Source: Candidatus Saccharimonadota bacterium (lineage in GTDB: Bacteria; Patescibacteriota; Saccharimonadia; Saccharimonadales; JACDFO01). From it: a DNA stretch of 32,469 nucleotides. This document shows, one piece after another, positions 14,655-22,687 of the stretch; position 1 is the stretch's first letter, and each line of letters starts with the position of its first letter. The notes below the pieces were generated by a model. That model saw nothing but the letters and a program-made list of their open reading frames with translations. It searched no databases and was not told the origin of the DNA. The position numbers and the translations under genes are program-made. The stretch is from NCBI GenBank assembly GCA_013815785.1, contig JACDFO010000004.1, positions 1 through 32,469 of the forward strand, given 5' to 3'.

Positions 14655-15371
14655 ATGAAGATTAGGCTGGATAAGGAATTATTTAGACTTGGATTGGTGC
14701 CAACACGTAGCCAAGCCGAAAGTTACATTAAATTAGGCTATGTCACGGTTAATAAAAAAAGTGTCACAAAACCAGGTAGCCTAGTTTCTGAATCTGATGA
14801 CATAAAGCTTACTGCTAAAGAACAATACGTTAGTCGGGCAGGGTTAAAGCTCGCTTCGGTTACTAATACTCTAAAACTAAACTTTAAAGACAAAGTTATG
14901 CTCGATGTGGGGTCCAGTACGGGTGGATTTACGGATTACGCACTACAGCATGGGGCCAAACGGGTAATAGCAGTAGAACTAGGCACTGATCAACTACACC
15001 CAAAATTACGTCAAGACAAGCGAGTTGAGCTACACGAAAAGACTGATATTCGCAGGTATATACCAAGTGAACACATAGATATTACTGTAATGGACGTTTC
15101 TTTTATTAGCCTGCGTGAAATCTTACCACATATTAGTAAAATAACGGATAAGGAGACACAAATTGTAGCTATGGTTAAGCCACAGTTTGAGGCAGAAAAA
15201 AGTGCTTATAGCCATAAAGGTGTAATCAAAAATGATGCAATGCGAAGGACCATACTTAAGGACTTTGAAGCGTGGGCACAAAAATTATTCATTATCTTAG
15301 ACAAAGCAGATTCTGAAGTAGCTGGCAGTAAAGGCAATCGCGAACGGTTTTACTTGCTCAGTAATTTATAA
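14655..15371 (+). CDS. tlyA: TlyA-family rRNA 2'-O-methyltransferase
   Basis: Predicted S-adenosylmethionine-dependent ribose methyltransferase acting on rRNA, historically annotated as hemolysin A. The 238-aa protein has an N-terminal S4 RNA-binding domain (about 1-60; RLDKELFRLGLVPTRSQAES) and an FtsJ-like Rossmann domain with SAM motif DVGSSTGGFTDYAL at 84-97, VMDVSF (about 138-143) and MVKPQFE (about 173-179). The spacing and YVSRAGLKL linker are typical. It is 21 bases downstream of efp and probably cotranscribed. Its 3' end overlaps the convergent Crp-type gene by six bases. Confidence 0.92.
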   Translation: MKIRLDKELFRLGLVPTRSQAESYIKLGYVTVNKKSVTKPGSLVSESDDIKLTAKEQYVSRAGLKLASVTNTLKLNFKDKVMLDVGSSTGGFTDYALQHGAKRVIAVELGTDQLHPKLRQDKRVELHEKTDIRRYIPSEHIDITVMDVSFISLREILPHISKITDKETQIVAMVKPQFEAEKSAYSHKGVIKNDAMRRTILKDFEAWAQKLFIILDKADSEVAGSKGNRERFYLLSNL

Positions 15372-16016
15372 GAAAGACTTAAGCTTCTCAATGTCTACCA
15401 AAATTACATATTGAGGATTGGTTTTTATCAGTCCTTTTTTTTCGAGTAATGACAGCTCGCGGCTTGTGGTTTCCCTTGATGAATTTATGGAACTGGCAAT
15501 GTCTTGTTGACGTAAGGGCAGGTCTATCATCATACCGTCAGCGTGTTCTTTACCAAACCGTGTCGACATGGTTAGCATAAATGAAATTAGTCGTTCGCGT
15601 ACCGACCGGTATTCGAGGTTGATAATTCGCTCAGAGTGCAGGCGGTACATCTCTATTGTCATGTCTAGTACTGCCGAAAGATTGTCGGGTTTTTCCATCA
15701 CATCTGCCAAAAAGTCCTTGCGACTGATACGCCATAATGAAGTCGGCACGATTGCTTGGTAGATAACAGACCGTTCCTGACCGGTAACGGCCCATATAAG
15801 TGGGAACACTTCGTCCTCATGGCGCACGATAAGCAGGTTATCTTCGCCGTATTTAGTAATATCGTAAGCCTTGACCAAACCTTTTTCGATTAAAAAAACA
15901 CCCGGAGGTGTATCTCCGGGTCTGATGATGAATTCTCCTTTTTGAAAAGCCAGATGTCTTCCTCGCTGGAAGGCCTCCTTGAGTGTCTGGTAGCGATCAT
16001 TCGGGCTACGTACCAT
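15366..16016 (-). CDS. Crp/Fnr-family transcription regulator
   Basis: A 216-aa protein with an N-terminal cyclic-nucleotide-binding-type beta roll (about 15-120; FIIRPGDTPPGVFLIEKGLVKAY), a dimerisation helix (about 120-150) and a C-terminal winged helix (about 165-216; LRQQDIASSINSSRETTSRELSLLEKKGLI). No Fe-S Cys cluster is present, so it is not an Fnr-type oxygen sensor, and the canonical cAMP-contact motif is not clear, so the ligand is unknown. It is convergent with tlyA (6-base overlap) and divergent from the PH-like gene at 16216. The 199-base gap to that gene may hold its operators. Single regulator seen in the window. Confidence 0.92.
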   Translation of the reverse strand: MVRSPNDRYQTLKEAFQRGRHLAFQKGEFIIRPGDTPPGVFLIEKGLVKAYDITKYGEDNLLIVRHEDEVFPLIWAVTGQERSVIYQAIVPTSLWRISRKDFLADVMEKPDNLSAVLDMTIEMYRLHSERIINLEYRSVRERLISFMLTMSTRFGKEHADGMMIDLPLRQQDIASSINSSRETTSRELSLLEKKGLIKTNPQYVILVDIEKLKSFL

Positions 16017-16215
16017 AACGGTATTGTGTCATATATTCCACGGTTTGACCACACACATCACATCGGCCACCATTGCGTATAGCTTGCCAGAACTATTGAA
16101 GTCGGTCTGAGGCGTACGTGGTGTGCGTTTTATCACAAGAACTTGGTGAGAAAACTAACCGCGTCATACCGATTCTCCACGTACTATAAAGATACAACTA
16201 ACGAGGAGGTGCTAC

Positions 16216-16839
16216 ATGGTTGGATTAGAGAATATATTGAGACAATTCCGCCGCCTCGGGGTAAAACCAAGTTTTTGGGCAAAAGCAGAAATCAAAGAGC
16301 TGGGCAGTCTATTAGTACCAGGAGAACAGCTGACGAACGTTGTGTTTGGCTGGTACGAGAACGGCTTTGCCTTGCTGTGTTGTACTGATCAGCGCGTATT
16401 ACTTATAGATAAGAAACCCTTTTTTCTTAAATTAGAAGATTTACGTTACGACAAAATATCAGAAGTAAGATTCCTCAACCGGTTACTTGACTCCACCCTG
16501 GTACTTTCTTACGCGGGCATGAAGCTTGATTTTAAGAGTTGGGACCAAAAAGGTTTACGAAAACTTATGATCAACGTTCAGGAAACAATCATGCGTCATA
16601 ATCAACAAGAGCGACAAATCAGTAATCCTATAGGCAGTGAGTACAGAGAACCACCGTTTTTGCTACCAACAGAAGAACCACGGCCCTCAGGCATGTCATA
16701 CGAGCTTTTATCTTATCCGGAAGAGTTTGTGAAAGGTAACGAGCGAGAACCTACCATGCCAATGAATCCGTACGCTCCTACAAATAGATTTTTACGCCGA
16801 AGACTACCATATGTAGCTTTGGATCAAACAGCTGAGTAA
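16216..16839 (+). CDS. Protein with bacterial PH-like domain
   Basis: The N-terminal half (about 20-130) resembles short bacterial PH domains (YokE/bPH type): LLVPGEQLTNVVFGWYENGFALLCCTDQRVLLIDK then the beta-strand run LEDLRYDKISEVRFLNR. These domains act as small binding modules; their ligands are mostly unknown. The C-terminal 80 residues are Pro- and Arg-rich and look disordered. No membrane helix or signal peptide. ACGAGGAGGTG (16201-16211) is a strong ribosome binding site before the ATG at 16216; the overlapping frame from 16143 is not a gene. The gene is divergent from the Crp-type regulator, which is therefore a candidate controller. Confidence 0.75.
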   Translation: MVGLENILRQFRRLGVKPSFWAKAEIKELGSLLVPGEQLTNVVFGWYENGFALLCCTDQRVLLIDKKPFFLKLEDLRYDKISEVRFLNRLLDSTLVLSYAGMKLDFKSWDQKGLRKLMINVQETIMRHNQQERQISNPIGSEYREPPFLLPTEEPRPSGMSYELLSYPEEFVKGNEREPTMPMNPYAPTNRFLRRRLPYVALDQTAE

Positions 16840-16847
16840 ATAAACCA

Positions 16848-16877
16848 TTAGCACTTACATTCGGTCTACGATACACT
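16848..16877 (+). promoter_or_regulatory. Possible promoter giving a leaderless message
   Basis: TTAGCA at 16848-16853, an 18-base spacer and TACACT at 16872-16877. The predicted start of transcription falls at about 16884, on the ATG at 16885, and the sequence between has no ribosome binding site. Confidence 0.5.
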
Positions 16878-16884
16878 CTGTTAG

Positions 16885-17574
16885 ATGATGTATTTCAATA
16901 ACCGTGCCCAAGCCGGTCGCGAGCTAGCCAAGAAGATGGATGATTACCACAACAAACAAGTGGTTGTCTTGGCTCTCAGCCCTGGGGCAGTGATTATTGG
17001 GGCCCAGATTGCCATGAAACTTCATGCCAATTTAATGCTATTACTAACAGAAAGCATTTATTTGCCAGGCGAAAACGATCCAATAGCGGCCATGACATCG
17101 GCAGGAACATTTACGTATAATAATATGTTTAGTCCAGGACAACTCGAAGAATACATTACCGAGTACCATCACTTTATCGAAGAACGACGGATAGAAAAGC
17201 TGCATAAGTTAAACAAGTTGGTGGGAAAAGATGGCGAAATCAATAAGAATTATTTGCGTCATCACACGGTTATTGTAGTTTCAGACGGGCTTTCCAGCGG
17301 CTTTTCTCTTGATATTGCTGCTATGTTCTTAAAGACTGTCGCTATCGATAAGCTTATCGTTGCGACGCCCTTAGCAAGCATTCCTGCAGTAGACCGGATG
17401 CACCTGTTCGCCGACGAAATTATTTGCTTGAGCGTGGTGGTCAACTATCTAGGCACCGACCACTATTACGACGACAATACCATTCCATCAACCGAGCATC
17501 TTTTTGAACTGATTCGTAACATAACTGTTAATTGGGAACGCGAAAAGCCTATAGCCAAAACACAGATTAAATAG
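16885..17574 (+). CDS. Phosphoribosyltransferase-like protein
   Basis: A 229-aa soluble protein with the general plan of the type I phosphoribosyltransferase fold: N-terminal GRELAKKMDDY, strand VVVLALSPGAVIIGAQIA (about 26-43), and the putative PRPP loop VIVVSDGLSSGFSLDIAA at 129-146, followed by ATPLASIPAVDRM. The normal loop has two acidic residues followed by xxTG (for example DDGxxTG); here it reads SDGLSSG, with one acidic residue and Ser for Thr. Such degenerate loops appear in PRTase-like proteins with changed or lost activity. ATGATG at 16885 allows either Met as start. No ribosome binding site; a -10-like TACACT lies seven bases upstream. Confidence 0.75.
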   Translation: MMYFNNRAQAGRELAKKMDDYHNKQVVVLALSPGAVIIGAQIAMKLHANLMLLLTESIYLPGENDPIAAMTSAGTFTYNNMFSPGQLEEYITEYHHFIEERRIEKLHKLNKLVGKDGEINKNYLRHHTVIVVSDGLSSGFSLDIAAMFLKTVAIDKLIVATPLASIPAVDRMHLFADEIICLSVVVNYLGTDHYYDDNTIPSTEHLFELIRNITVNWEREKPIAKTQIK

Positions 17575-17643
17575 TATCCTGAGTACATACAGATTCTAAA
17601 AATCAAAAAACTTTGAAAAACTAAAAACAAAACGGAAAAAATA

Positions 17644-18561
17644 ATGTCCTTCTATGAATTGAATGGCGGTGCACGTGGAGCTTTTGGCTCATACGACACT
17701 TATGCCCAAAAACAAACACCATACCTACACTGGCTCGCAGTATTTGTTTTGGTGCTTACAATTTCAGTAGGCGGTGTTACCGCTAAGACACTTGGGACTG
17801 TCGAGCAGGCCAGTATTGTGCTGCCGGCAGTAGTTTCTTCTGCGCCACAAACCACATCAGATGTACCATTGGTAGCTGCTGCAGTTGATCGAAGCCCGGA
17901 ACTTCGTACTGCGCTTGAAGCGTGGCAAGCCAATCAGAAAGGTTCTGAGTGGGCATTTTATGTTCATTCTCTGGACGATGACCAGCTTAAAGTCGGTGTT
18001 AATGATGACAAGCCTTTCGGACTGGCCAGTATTTATAAATTGTTTTTATTAAAGCCGTTAGCGCAAAAAATTCCAGCTGAAGCGTGGGCGAATACAAATA
18101 TTACCGAGCGTACATATCAGGCGTGCGTTACGGCGATGTTGAGTGTTTCGGATAATCCTTGTGCAGAAGCGATAGCAAGCAAGTTGGGATGGTCGGCAAT
18201 CCATCGTCAGAACCGGGCCGATGGTTACAAATCAACTGTGTTCAATCGTTCTGATACGTTGGTAGGCAGCGCAGCGGATACAGGTCTATTACTCGACCGC
18301 CTCTATAATAGCGATGGATATGATGCCAAAACCCAGGAAATTGCTTTAGAGGCGATGGGTAGGACAAAGCGCACCGAAGCTGTTCGGGGGGCGTGCCAGG
18401 GCTGTACCGTACAAAACAAAACTGGTGACTTTAATGGAGTTCGCCATGATGCTGCAGTCGTGCAAAAGGATGGCAAAAATTACGTCGTGGTCATCTTTTC
18501 CAAAGGAGCTCAATGGAAACAACTCAGCGAAGCAGCTAAAATTATTGTTCCGTACCTCTAG
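17644..18561 (+). CDS. Membrane-anchored serine hydrolase, class A beta-lactamase/DD-peptidase fold
   Basis: A 305-aa protein with a short cytoplasmic N-terminus, one membrane helix at about 28-47, a 40-residue spacer and an extracellular serine-hydrolase domain. The three motifs of the penicillin-recognising fold are present: SIYK at 129-132 (nucleophile Ser129), SDN at 169-171 and KTG at 259-261. The omega-loop Glu that deacylates class A beta-lactamases (ExxLN) is not evident between 185 and 215, so peptidoglycan processing is as likely as antibiotic hydrolysis. Three or four extracellular Cys (161, 173, 251, 254) could form disulfides. The stop codon directly abuts that of the convergent ychF gene. 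The start is preceded only by an A-rich stretch. Confidence 0.88.
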   Translation: MSFYELNGGARGAFGSYDTYAQKQTPYLHWLAVFVLVLTISVGGVTAKTLGTVEQASIVLPAVVSSAPQTTSDVPLVAAAVDRSPELRTALEAWQANQKGSEWAFYVHSLDDDQLKVGVNDDKPFGLASIYKLFLLKPLAQKIPAEAWANTNITERTYQACVTAMLSVSDNPCAEAIASKLGWSAIHRQNRADGYKSTVFNRSDTLVGSAADTGLLLDRLYNSDGYDAKTQEIALEAMGRTKRTEAVRGACQGCTVQNKTGDFNGVRHDAAVVQKDGKNYVVVIFSKGAQWKQLSEAAKIIVPYL

Positions 18562-19650
18562 CTACTTACTAACGTTGAAGCGAAATTCTACGACATCACC
18601 CGGCTTCATTATGTATTCCTTGCCCTCGGCACGGACCTTTCCGGCAGATTTAGCAGCCGTTTCTGAACCTGCAAGTATCAAATCATTGTAGTCAGTTACT
18701 TGCGCAGCGATGAAGCCACGCTCAAAATCACCATGGATTACTCCAGCTGCCTGCGGGGCAGTTGAACCTTGGTTGATTGTCCAAGCCCGCACTTCTTTTT
18801 CGCCAGCAGTCAGATAGCTTTGTAGTCCTAAGGTTTTATAAGCAGCATGTATAAGCTGCAGAAGCCCTGATTCTTTTACACCATAGCTGTCCAGCATTTC
18901 TTTTTGGTCTTGTTCGTCCAGGCTTTGTAATTCATGCTCTAGCTTGGCGCAGACGAATACGCACTGGGCGGGTGCTATAAGTTCAGCTAGCTGATTTTGT
19001 TTGGCGATATCGGTGAGACCGGCTTCGTCGACATTAAATACATATATGACAGGTTTAGCTGTAATAAGCTGCAATTCTTTTAGAATTTCTTGGTTATTGC
19101 TAATTATATCCGGTGTTGCAAACAGGGGAGTAGCGGTATCAAGAACACTCTTGATTTGTTCAAGGCCTTCGGCCAGTGGCCGCAGCTTTGGATTTGCGCG
19201 GGCTTCTTTTTGGATTTGTGGCAAACGACGTTCTACGGTTTGCAAATCAGCCAATACCAACTCGGTATTGATAACCTCAATATCTTTCCCAGGATTGTAT
19301 TCGGTATCAACATGCGTAACGTTTGGGTCGTCAAAAGCGCGCACCACATGTGCAGTTGCATTCGTCGTACGAATATTAGCCAGAAACTGGCTGCCTAAGC
19401 CTTCGCCCTTGCTGGCTCCCGCTACCAAGCCGGCAATATCGATGAACGTCACAGTAGCCGGAATAATCTTCTGGCTTTTATATAGCTCGGCAAGCTTGCC
19501 GAGCCGTTCATCCGGAACAGGAACGATCCCGGTATTCGGCTCTATTGTCGCAAATGGATAGTTAGCCGCCAAAATATTATTATTGGTCAACGCATTGAAC
19601 AGAGTAGACTTACCTACGTTCGGCAGACCAACAATACCTATAGCTAACAT
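18562..19650 (-). CDS. ychF: Ribosome-binding ATPase YchF (Obg family)
   Basis: Cytoplasmic P-loop protein that binds the 50S subunit and hydrolyses ATP. The start is set at the ATG ending at 19650, giving 362 aa (family about 363) and the canonical opening MLAIGIVGLPNVGKST; the longer frame from 19689 adds 13 residues unlike the family. G1 is GLPNVGKST (8-16), G3 DIAGLVAGASKGEGLG, and the usual NKxD is replaced by NVDE, the change tied to ATP preference. The C-terminal TGS domain (about 275-362; WTINQGSTAPQAAGVIHGDFERGFI) is intact. It is convergent, with no gap, with the serine-hydrolase gene, and divergent from the 228-aa gene. Confidence 0.97.
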   Translation of the reverse strand: MLAIGIVGLPNVGKSTLFNALTNNNILAANYPFATIEPNTGIVPVPDERLGKLAELYKSQKIIPATVTFIDIAGLVAGASKGEGLGSQFLANIRTTNATAHVVRAFDDPNVTHVDTEYNPGKDIEVINTELVLADLQTVERRLPQIQKEARANPKLRPLAEGLEQIKSVLDTATPLFATPDIISNNQEILKELQLITAKPVIYVFNVDEAGLTDIAKQNQLAELIAPAQCVFVCAKLEHELQSLDEQDQKEMLDSYGVKESGLLQLIHAAYKTLGLQSYLTAGEKEVRAWTINQGSTAPQAAGVIHGDFERGFIAAQVTDYNDLILAGSETAAKSAGKVRAEGKEYIMKPGDVVEFRFNVSK

Positions 19651-19705
19651 GTTAACCAATTTTTCATTTTCATCTGTTAATGATAACACAGAAAGATGAC
19701 TTACC

Positions 19706-19734
19706 TTGACAAATACACAGGATATTGCTAAAAT
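19706..19734 (+). promoter_or_regulatory. Promoter for the 228-aa gene
   Basis: TTGACA at 19706-19711, 17-base spacer, TAAAAT at 19729-19734. Between it and the ATG at 19773 stands a tandem direct repeat of AAGGCCAAAT (19746-19755 and 19756-19765), which would be in the 5' leader. Confidence 0.75.
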
Positions 19735-19772
19735 ATTATATGACTAAGGCCAAATAAGGCCAAATAAAGAAT

Positions 19773-20459
19773 ATGGAAAATAATCCTACAGCCACTGGCC
19801 AATCACGCGAATTACAATCTAGTTTTAGTAGCGAATATATTGATCTGAGTGTCCCTGGAAATCCCGAGATAGTAGATGGGGAGTATTTTGCACTTCGTCT
19901 CTATAATCAACTACCAGACAACAAAGCGTTTGCTGAATTACTTGGCTATGAACTTGAGCGAGACGCTGAAGGATGGAACATTAGTGTACCTTCCGCTGAT
20001 AAACTAAATGAGTTACGCAGAGAAAAACTAGCTAATACTGAAGCCAATACTGCTGAGTTTATATTGCACGAAGGTGGCAAAATTAGTTCTCAAGAATACT
20101 TAACCTATATAGCAAACAATAAAATTCCCATCGCTAGGGAATATATGCACCATGATTATCTCCATGCATTAGGTTTTACTCGTATGACTAAGGAAGTATT
20201 TGGTCTCATGCAACAAGCCAGTACCGAAGCTCTGGCGAGCGAGAATGAATATGAAATCGCTAATGTGACCGCACTGATAGATGAGTTAACAGGCCAGGCG
20301 GCGTTAACGTCTTTCGGGTTTGAAAGTATTAAAATACCGTCTGAGTTCGTTCGTGCTAAATTTTTTGCCGGCATTAAAAAAGTCCAGATAGAAAAACGAC
20401 AAATTGCATCGGCTCAGCAATTAAAGTCTCTTTTGCCCGTAGAAGCTAAAGCGGCATAA
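19773..20459 (+). CDS. Hypothetical protein (228 aa)
   Basis: Not recognised. A soluble acidic protein without signal peptide, membrane helix or Cys. The N-terminal 30 residues look disordered; then mostly helical sequence follows, with FALRLYNQLPDNKAFAELLGYE (about 42-63), REYMHHDYLHALGFTRM (about 121-137) and a C-terminal AKFFAGIKKVQIEKRQIASAQQL. The HHDYLHALG part is striking but does not fit a metal motif I can name. The gene has a good promoter (19706-19734) and is divergent from ychF. The region before the ATG has no obvious ribosome binding site and carries a two-copy 10-base repeat. Confidence 0.72.
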   Translation: MENNPTATGQSRELQSSFSSEYIDLSVPGNPEIVDGEYFALRLYNQLPDNKAFAELLGYELERDAEGWNISVPSADKLNELRREKLANTEANTAEFILHEGGKISSQEYLTYIANNKIPIAREYMHHDYLHALGFTRMTKEVFGLMQQASTEALASENEYEIANVTALIDELTGQAALTSFGFESIKIPSEFVRAKFFAGIKKVQIEKRQIASAQQLKSLLPVEAKAA

Positions 20460-20634
20460 ATCTAAACCCACAATCTTTTCATATCTCGGGTGAATGCTTT
20501 TGCTCGCTATGTTCCTTAAGTATTTTGAAGGTGAGGGAATATGGTAGGGTTACAACTTCACTGTGCGTGTACTGAGTGAACTCATATGCTCGTTATTGTA
20601 ACACCTTAGAGGAAAAGGGAGCGGTACGTTACTA

Positions 20635-20663
20635 TTGACAAAAACATGTATTATGTGTATAAT
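20635..20663 (+). promoter_or_regulatory. Consensus promoter, module copy 1
   Basis: TTGACA (20635-20640), 17-base spacer, TATAAT (20658-20663): a perfect match. The flanking sequence, from GAGCGGTA upstream through GTGTATAATG, is also found at the promoter 24011-24039 of the paralogous gene, showing that the duplication included the control region. The 240-base gap upstream (20460-20634) holds no gene I can support. Confidence 0.9.
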
Positions 20664-20700
20664 GTAAATTACTTTAATAAACATAAAAAGAGTAAAAATT

Positions 20701-21036
20701 ATGCAAAACAACGAACAAAATTCTAGCAACGAAGTTAACTCAGCGAAATCCGATAAGCGTACGCGTCTAATTCAAAAATTTATTGTTGGTGGCTTGGGTG
20801 CTGGTCTAGTAGCTGCGTCTTTTGCCGCAATCGACGGTTTGGGCGGCTCTGATGAAAAAACACCAGCTATTCCTTCTACCACAGAAGTACCGTCAGCACC
20901 GAGCTCAACTTCGACAGCTGAGGTAGCCCCATCAACTAGCACAAATATAGAAGTGCCTACCACAATGTCCAGTCCCACGCCTAGTATTAGTGAGAATCCT
21001 ATAGTTGTTACACGGGATGATGTGGTTACACCTTAA
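20701..21036 (+). CDS. Small anchored Ser/Thr/Pro-rich surface protein, copy 1
   Basis: A 111-aa protein: polar N-terminus (MQNNEQNSSNEVNSAKSD), basic KRTRLIQK, a hydrophobic helix of about 20 residues (28-47; FIVGGLGAGLVAASFAAI), then GLGGSDEKTPA and a Ser/Thr/Pro/Val-rich outside tail typical of extended or glycosylated surface segments, ending SISENPIVVTRDDVVTP. Its paralog at 24092 has the same plan and near-identical N-terminus. A consensus promoter (20635-20663) stands before it and a terminator (21066-21104) behind. No clear ribosome binding site (A-rich AAAAAGAGTAAAAATT). It faces the Lnt-like gene convergently. Function unknown; a small abundant surface protein is likely. Confidence 0.75.
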   Translation: MQNNEQNSSNEVNSAKSDKRTRLIQKFIVGGLGAGLVAASFAAIDGLGGSDEKTPAIPSTTEVPSAPSSTSTAEVAPSTSTNIEVPTTMSSPTPSISENPIVVTRDDVVTP

Positions 21037-21065
21037 TAGCATCAAGCTATTGTTTGTGGCTGTCG

Positions 21066-21104
21066 ACTTAATGAAGTTGCATGGCAGGCAACAATTAAGT
21101 TTTT
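21066..21104 (+). terminator. Intrinsic terminator after small surface protein copy 1
   Basis: ACTTAAT (21066-21072) pairs with ATTAAGT (21094-21100) and, inside, GTTGC (21076-21080) with GCAAC (21088-21092), followed by a run of T at 21100-21104. The stem includes the stop codon of the convergent Lnt-like gene. Confidence 0.7.
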
Positions 21105-22672
21105 AAGTTACTCTTTAGGTGTTTTTTGCGGTTTTGGGTAACAACGATCAAAGTAAAAGTGCCAACAATAAAAGCGCTTACTAAAAGCGGCCATTCACCG
21201 AGCTTTGTGTAAAAAGTTTTATTAGATTCGGGAGTAAACTCAAAATCAATAAAAGCTGTTTTGGTATCTTCCGGCGCGACAATGTATTTACCGTCACCAT
21301 CTATTACAAAAGCGGAAGCACCCATAGATGCCTGGATATACGTACGATGGTTTGCCACCGCATGAAAACGTGCCATCTGCAGCGACTGGCGAAAATAAGC
21401 CCTCGAGCCGCTAAAAATCACGAGCGACGCGCTGTTTGTTAATACTTGGCCGCCGTCGTTAACTAGCTGCCGATATATGTTTCGACCAAGTATGCCAGAG
21501 CAGGCGACGGGCGCTATAGTTAAACTTTTAGTACGAATAACTCTTGGTGCGTCGCCCCTATATAGCCTTCGGGTAGTATCAAATGATGTATTAATCGAAT
21601 TCTGACCGGACAATTTGAAAAAAACCTGCAATATACCAGGCAGGTATTCACCGGTTGGAATAAGCAATTGTTTGGTTTGTGCGTCTATCAGCTCATTCTT
21701 ATGATCACGTGCTTCGAGTATGCCGTATCGAACGTCTGTTTTTGTAAAATCTGCGGTAACGTCAATGTTAACACCGTCCTCACCCAGCCGCTTGTTAACA
21801 TATTTATCTACAAATTGCTCATTGCCGGGTAAATGTGCCGCGGAATATTCGGTAAGTACAATGACATCTTTTGGAGTATCTTGTTTGTTTATAATTCCTG
21901 TGTTTTCCGAGATGTCTGTTAGGAGACCTTCACGCTGCAATACACTGGCCGCTACCGGTGGTAGTGCGCTGCCGGGTGTCAGTACAAAATAGCTTAAATA
22001 ACTTGCTAATGTACTGGCCACTAACACGGCTAACAGTGGTTTATAGTGTTTTTTTAGCGCCCAGAGCAATGTGAGGGCAATGCATACAACCAGCATGCTT
22101 AAACCGTATATGCCTATCAATCGACTGAGATACCCAAGCGGTGTAGAAATTAATCCCAAACCTAGACTGCCAAAGTTCCAGTAATCACCTATACTCCCAC
22201 TTGTCGCATATAAAAATATCGAGAAAGCTAGGCTACGCGCCCATTCAACCACCACCCAAGCGCTGGCAAGCACCAACAATGCCCATAAATCAGGTTTCTT
22301 GAGGCGGGTCTGGAGTCTATGTATGACAAGTCCGAAAGGCAAGCTAGCCAGAGTAAGCACCATGCTCATAATCAGGGCACAGAGGCCCAAGAAAGTCTTT
22401 GCGTATTGAGGATCCAACCCTGCAAGCAGCGTAACATCGGTATCCAGAAACCATATAAGAACTACGAAGTAATAACTAAAGAAAAATAGAACACTGAGTT
22501 TAAGGCTTTGTCTAAGATTCAAAGTTTTTTCGGGCATGGTAAATAGCAGTAAAAAAGGGAGCAGTAAAACCGGCAAAAAAAGGGCTGGCAGACCGAAGGA
22601 ATAAACTCCTCCGACTGCCAGCCCACTAAGCGCAGCAATATAAAACTTGAAATTGCTTACATAGCGCTCCAT
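21095..22672 (-). CDS. lnt: Apolipoprotein N-acyltransferase-like protein, copy 1
   Basis: Transfers a fatty acid to the N-terminal Cys of lipoproteins at the membrane. The 525-aa protein has about seven or eight membrane segments in the first 235 residues, then an extracellular nitrilase-fold domain. The Glu-Lys-Cys triad is present: Glu275 (VLTEYS), Lys334 (QTKQLLIPTGEYLPG) and Cys391 (APVACSGILG). A last membrane helix is at about 495-515. Length and plan match Lnt. Triacylated lipoproteins in a presumed single-membrane cell have precedent in actinobacteria. It is 15 bases downstream of the CAP gene on the same strand and probably cotranscribed. A paralog is at 24572. Confidence 0.92.
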   Translation of the reverse strand: MERYVSNFKFYIAALSGLAVGGVYSFGLPALFLPVLLLPFLLLFTMPEKTLNLRQSLKLSVLFFFSYYFVVLIWFLDTDVTLLAGLDPQYAKTFLGLCALIMSMVLTLASLPFGLVIHRLQTRLKKPDLWALLVLASAWVVVEWARSLAFSIFLYATSGSIGDYWNFGSLGLGLISTPLGYLSRLIGIYGLSMLVVCIALTLLWALKKHYKPLLAVLVASTLASYLSYFVLTPGSALPPVAASVLQREGLLTDISENTGIINKQDTPKDVIVLTEYSAAHLPGNEQFVDKYVNKRLGEDGVNIDVTADFTKTDVRYGILEARDHKNELIDAQTKQLLIPTGEYLPGILQVFFKLSGQNSINTSFDTTRRLYRGDAPRVIRTKSLTIAPVACSGILGRNIYRQLVNDGGQVLTNSASLVIFSGSRAYFRQSLQMARFHAVANHRTYIQASMGASAFVIDGDGKYIVAPEDTKTAFIDFEFTPESNKTFYTKLGEWPLLVSAFIVGTFTLIVVTQNRKKHLKSNLKT

Positions 22673-22687
22673 TGGTTTAGGACTCGA

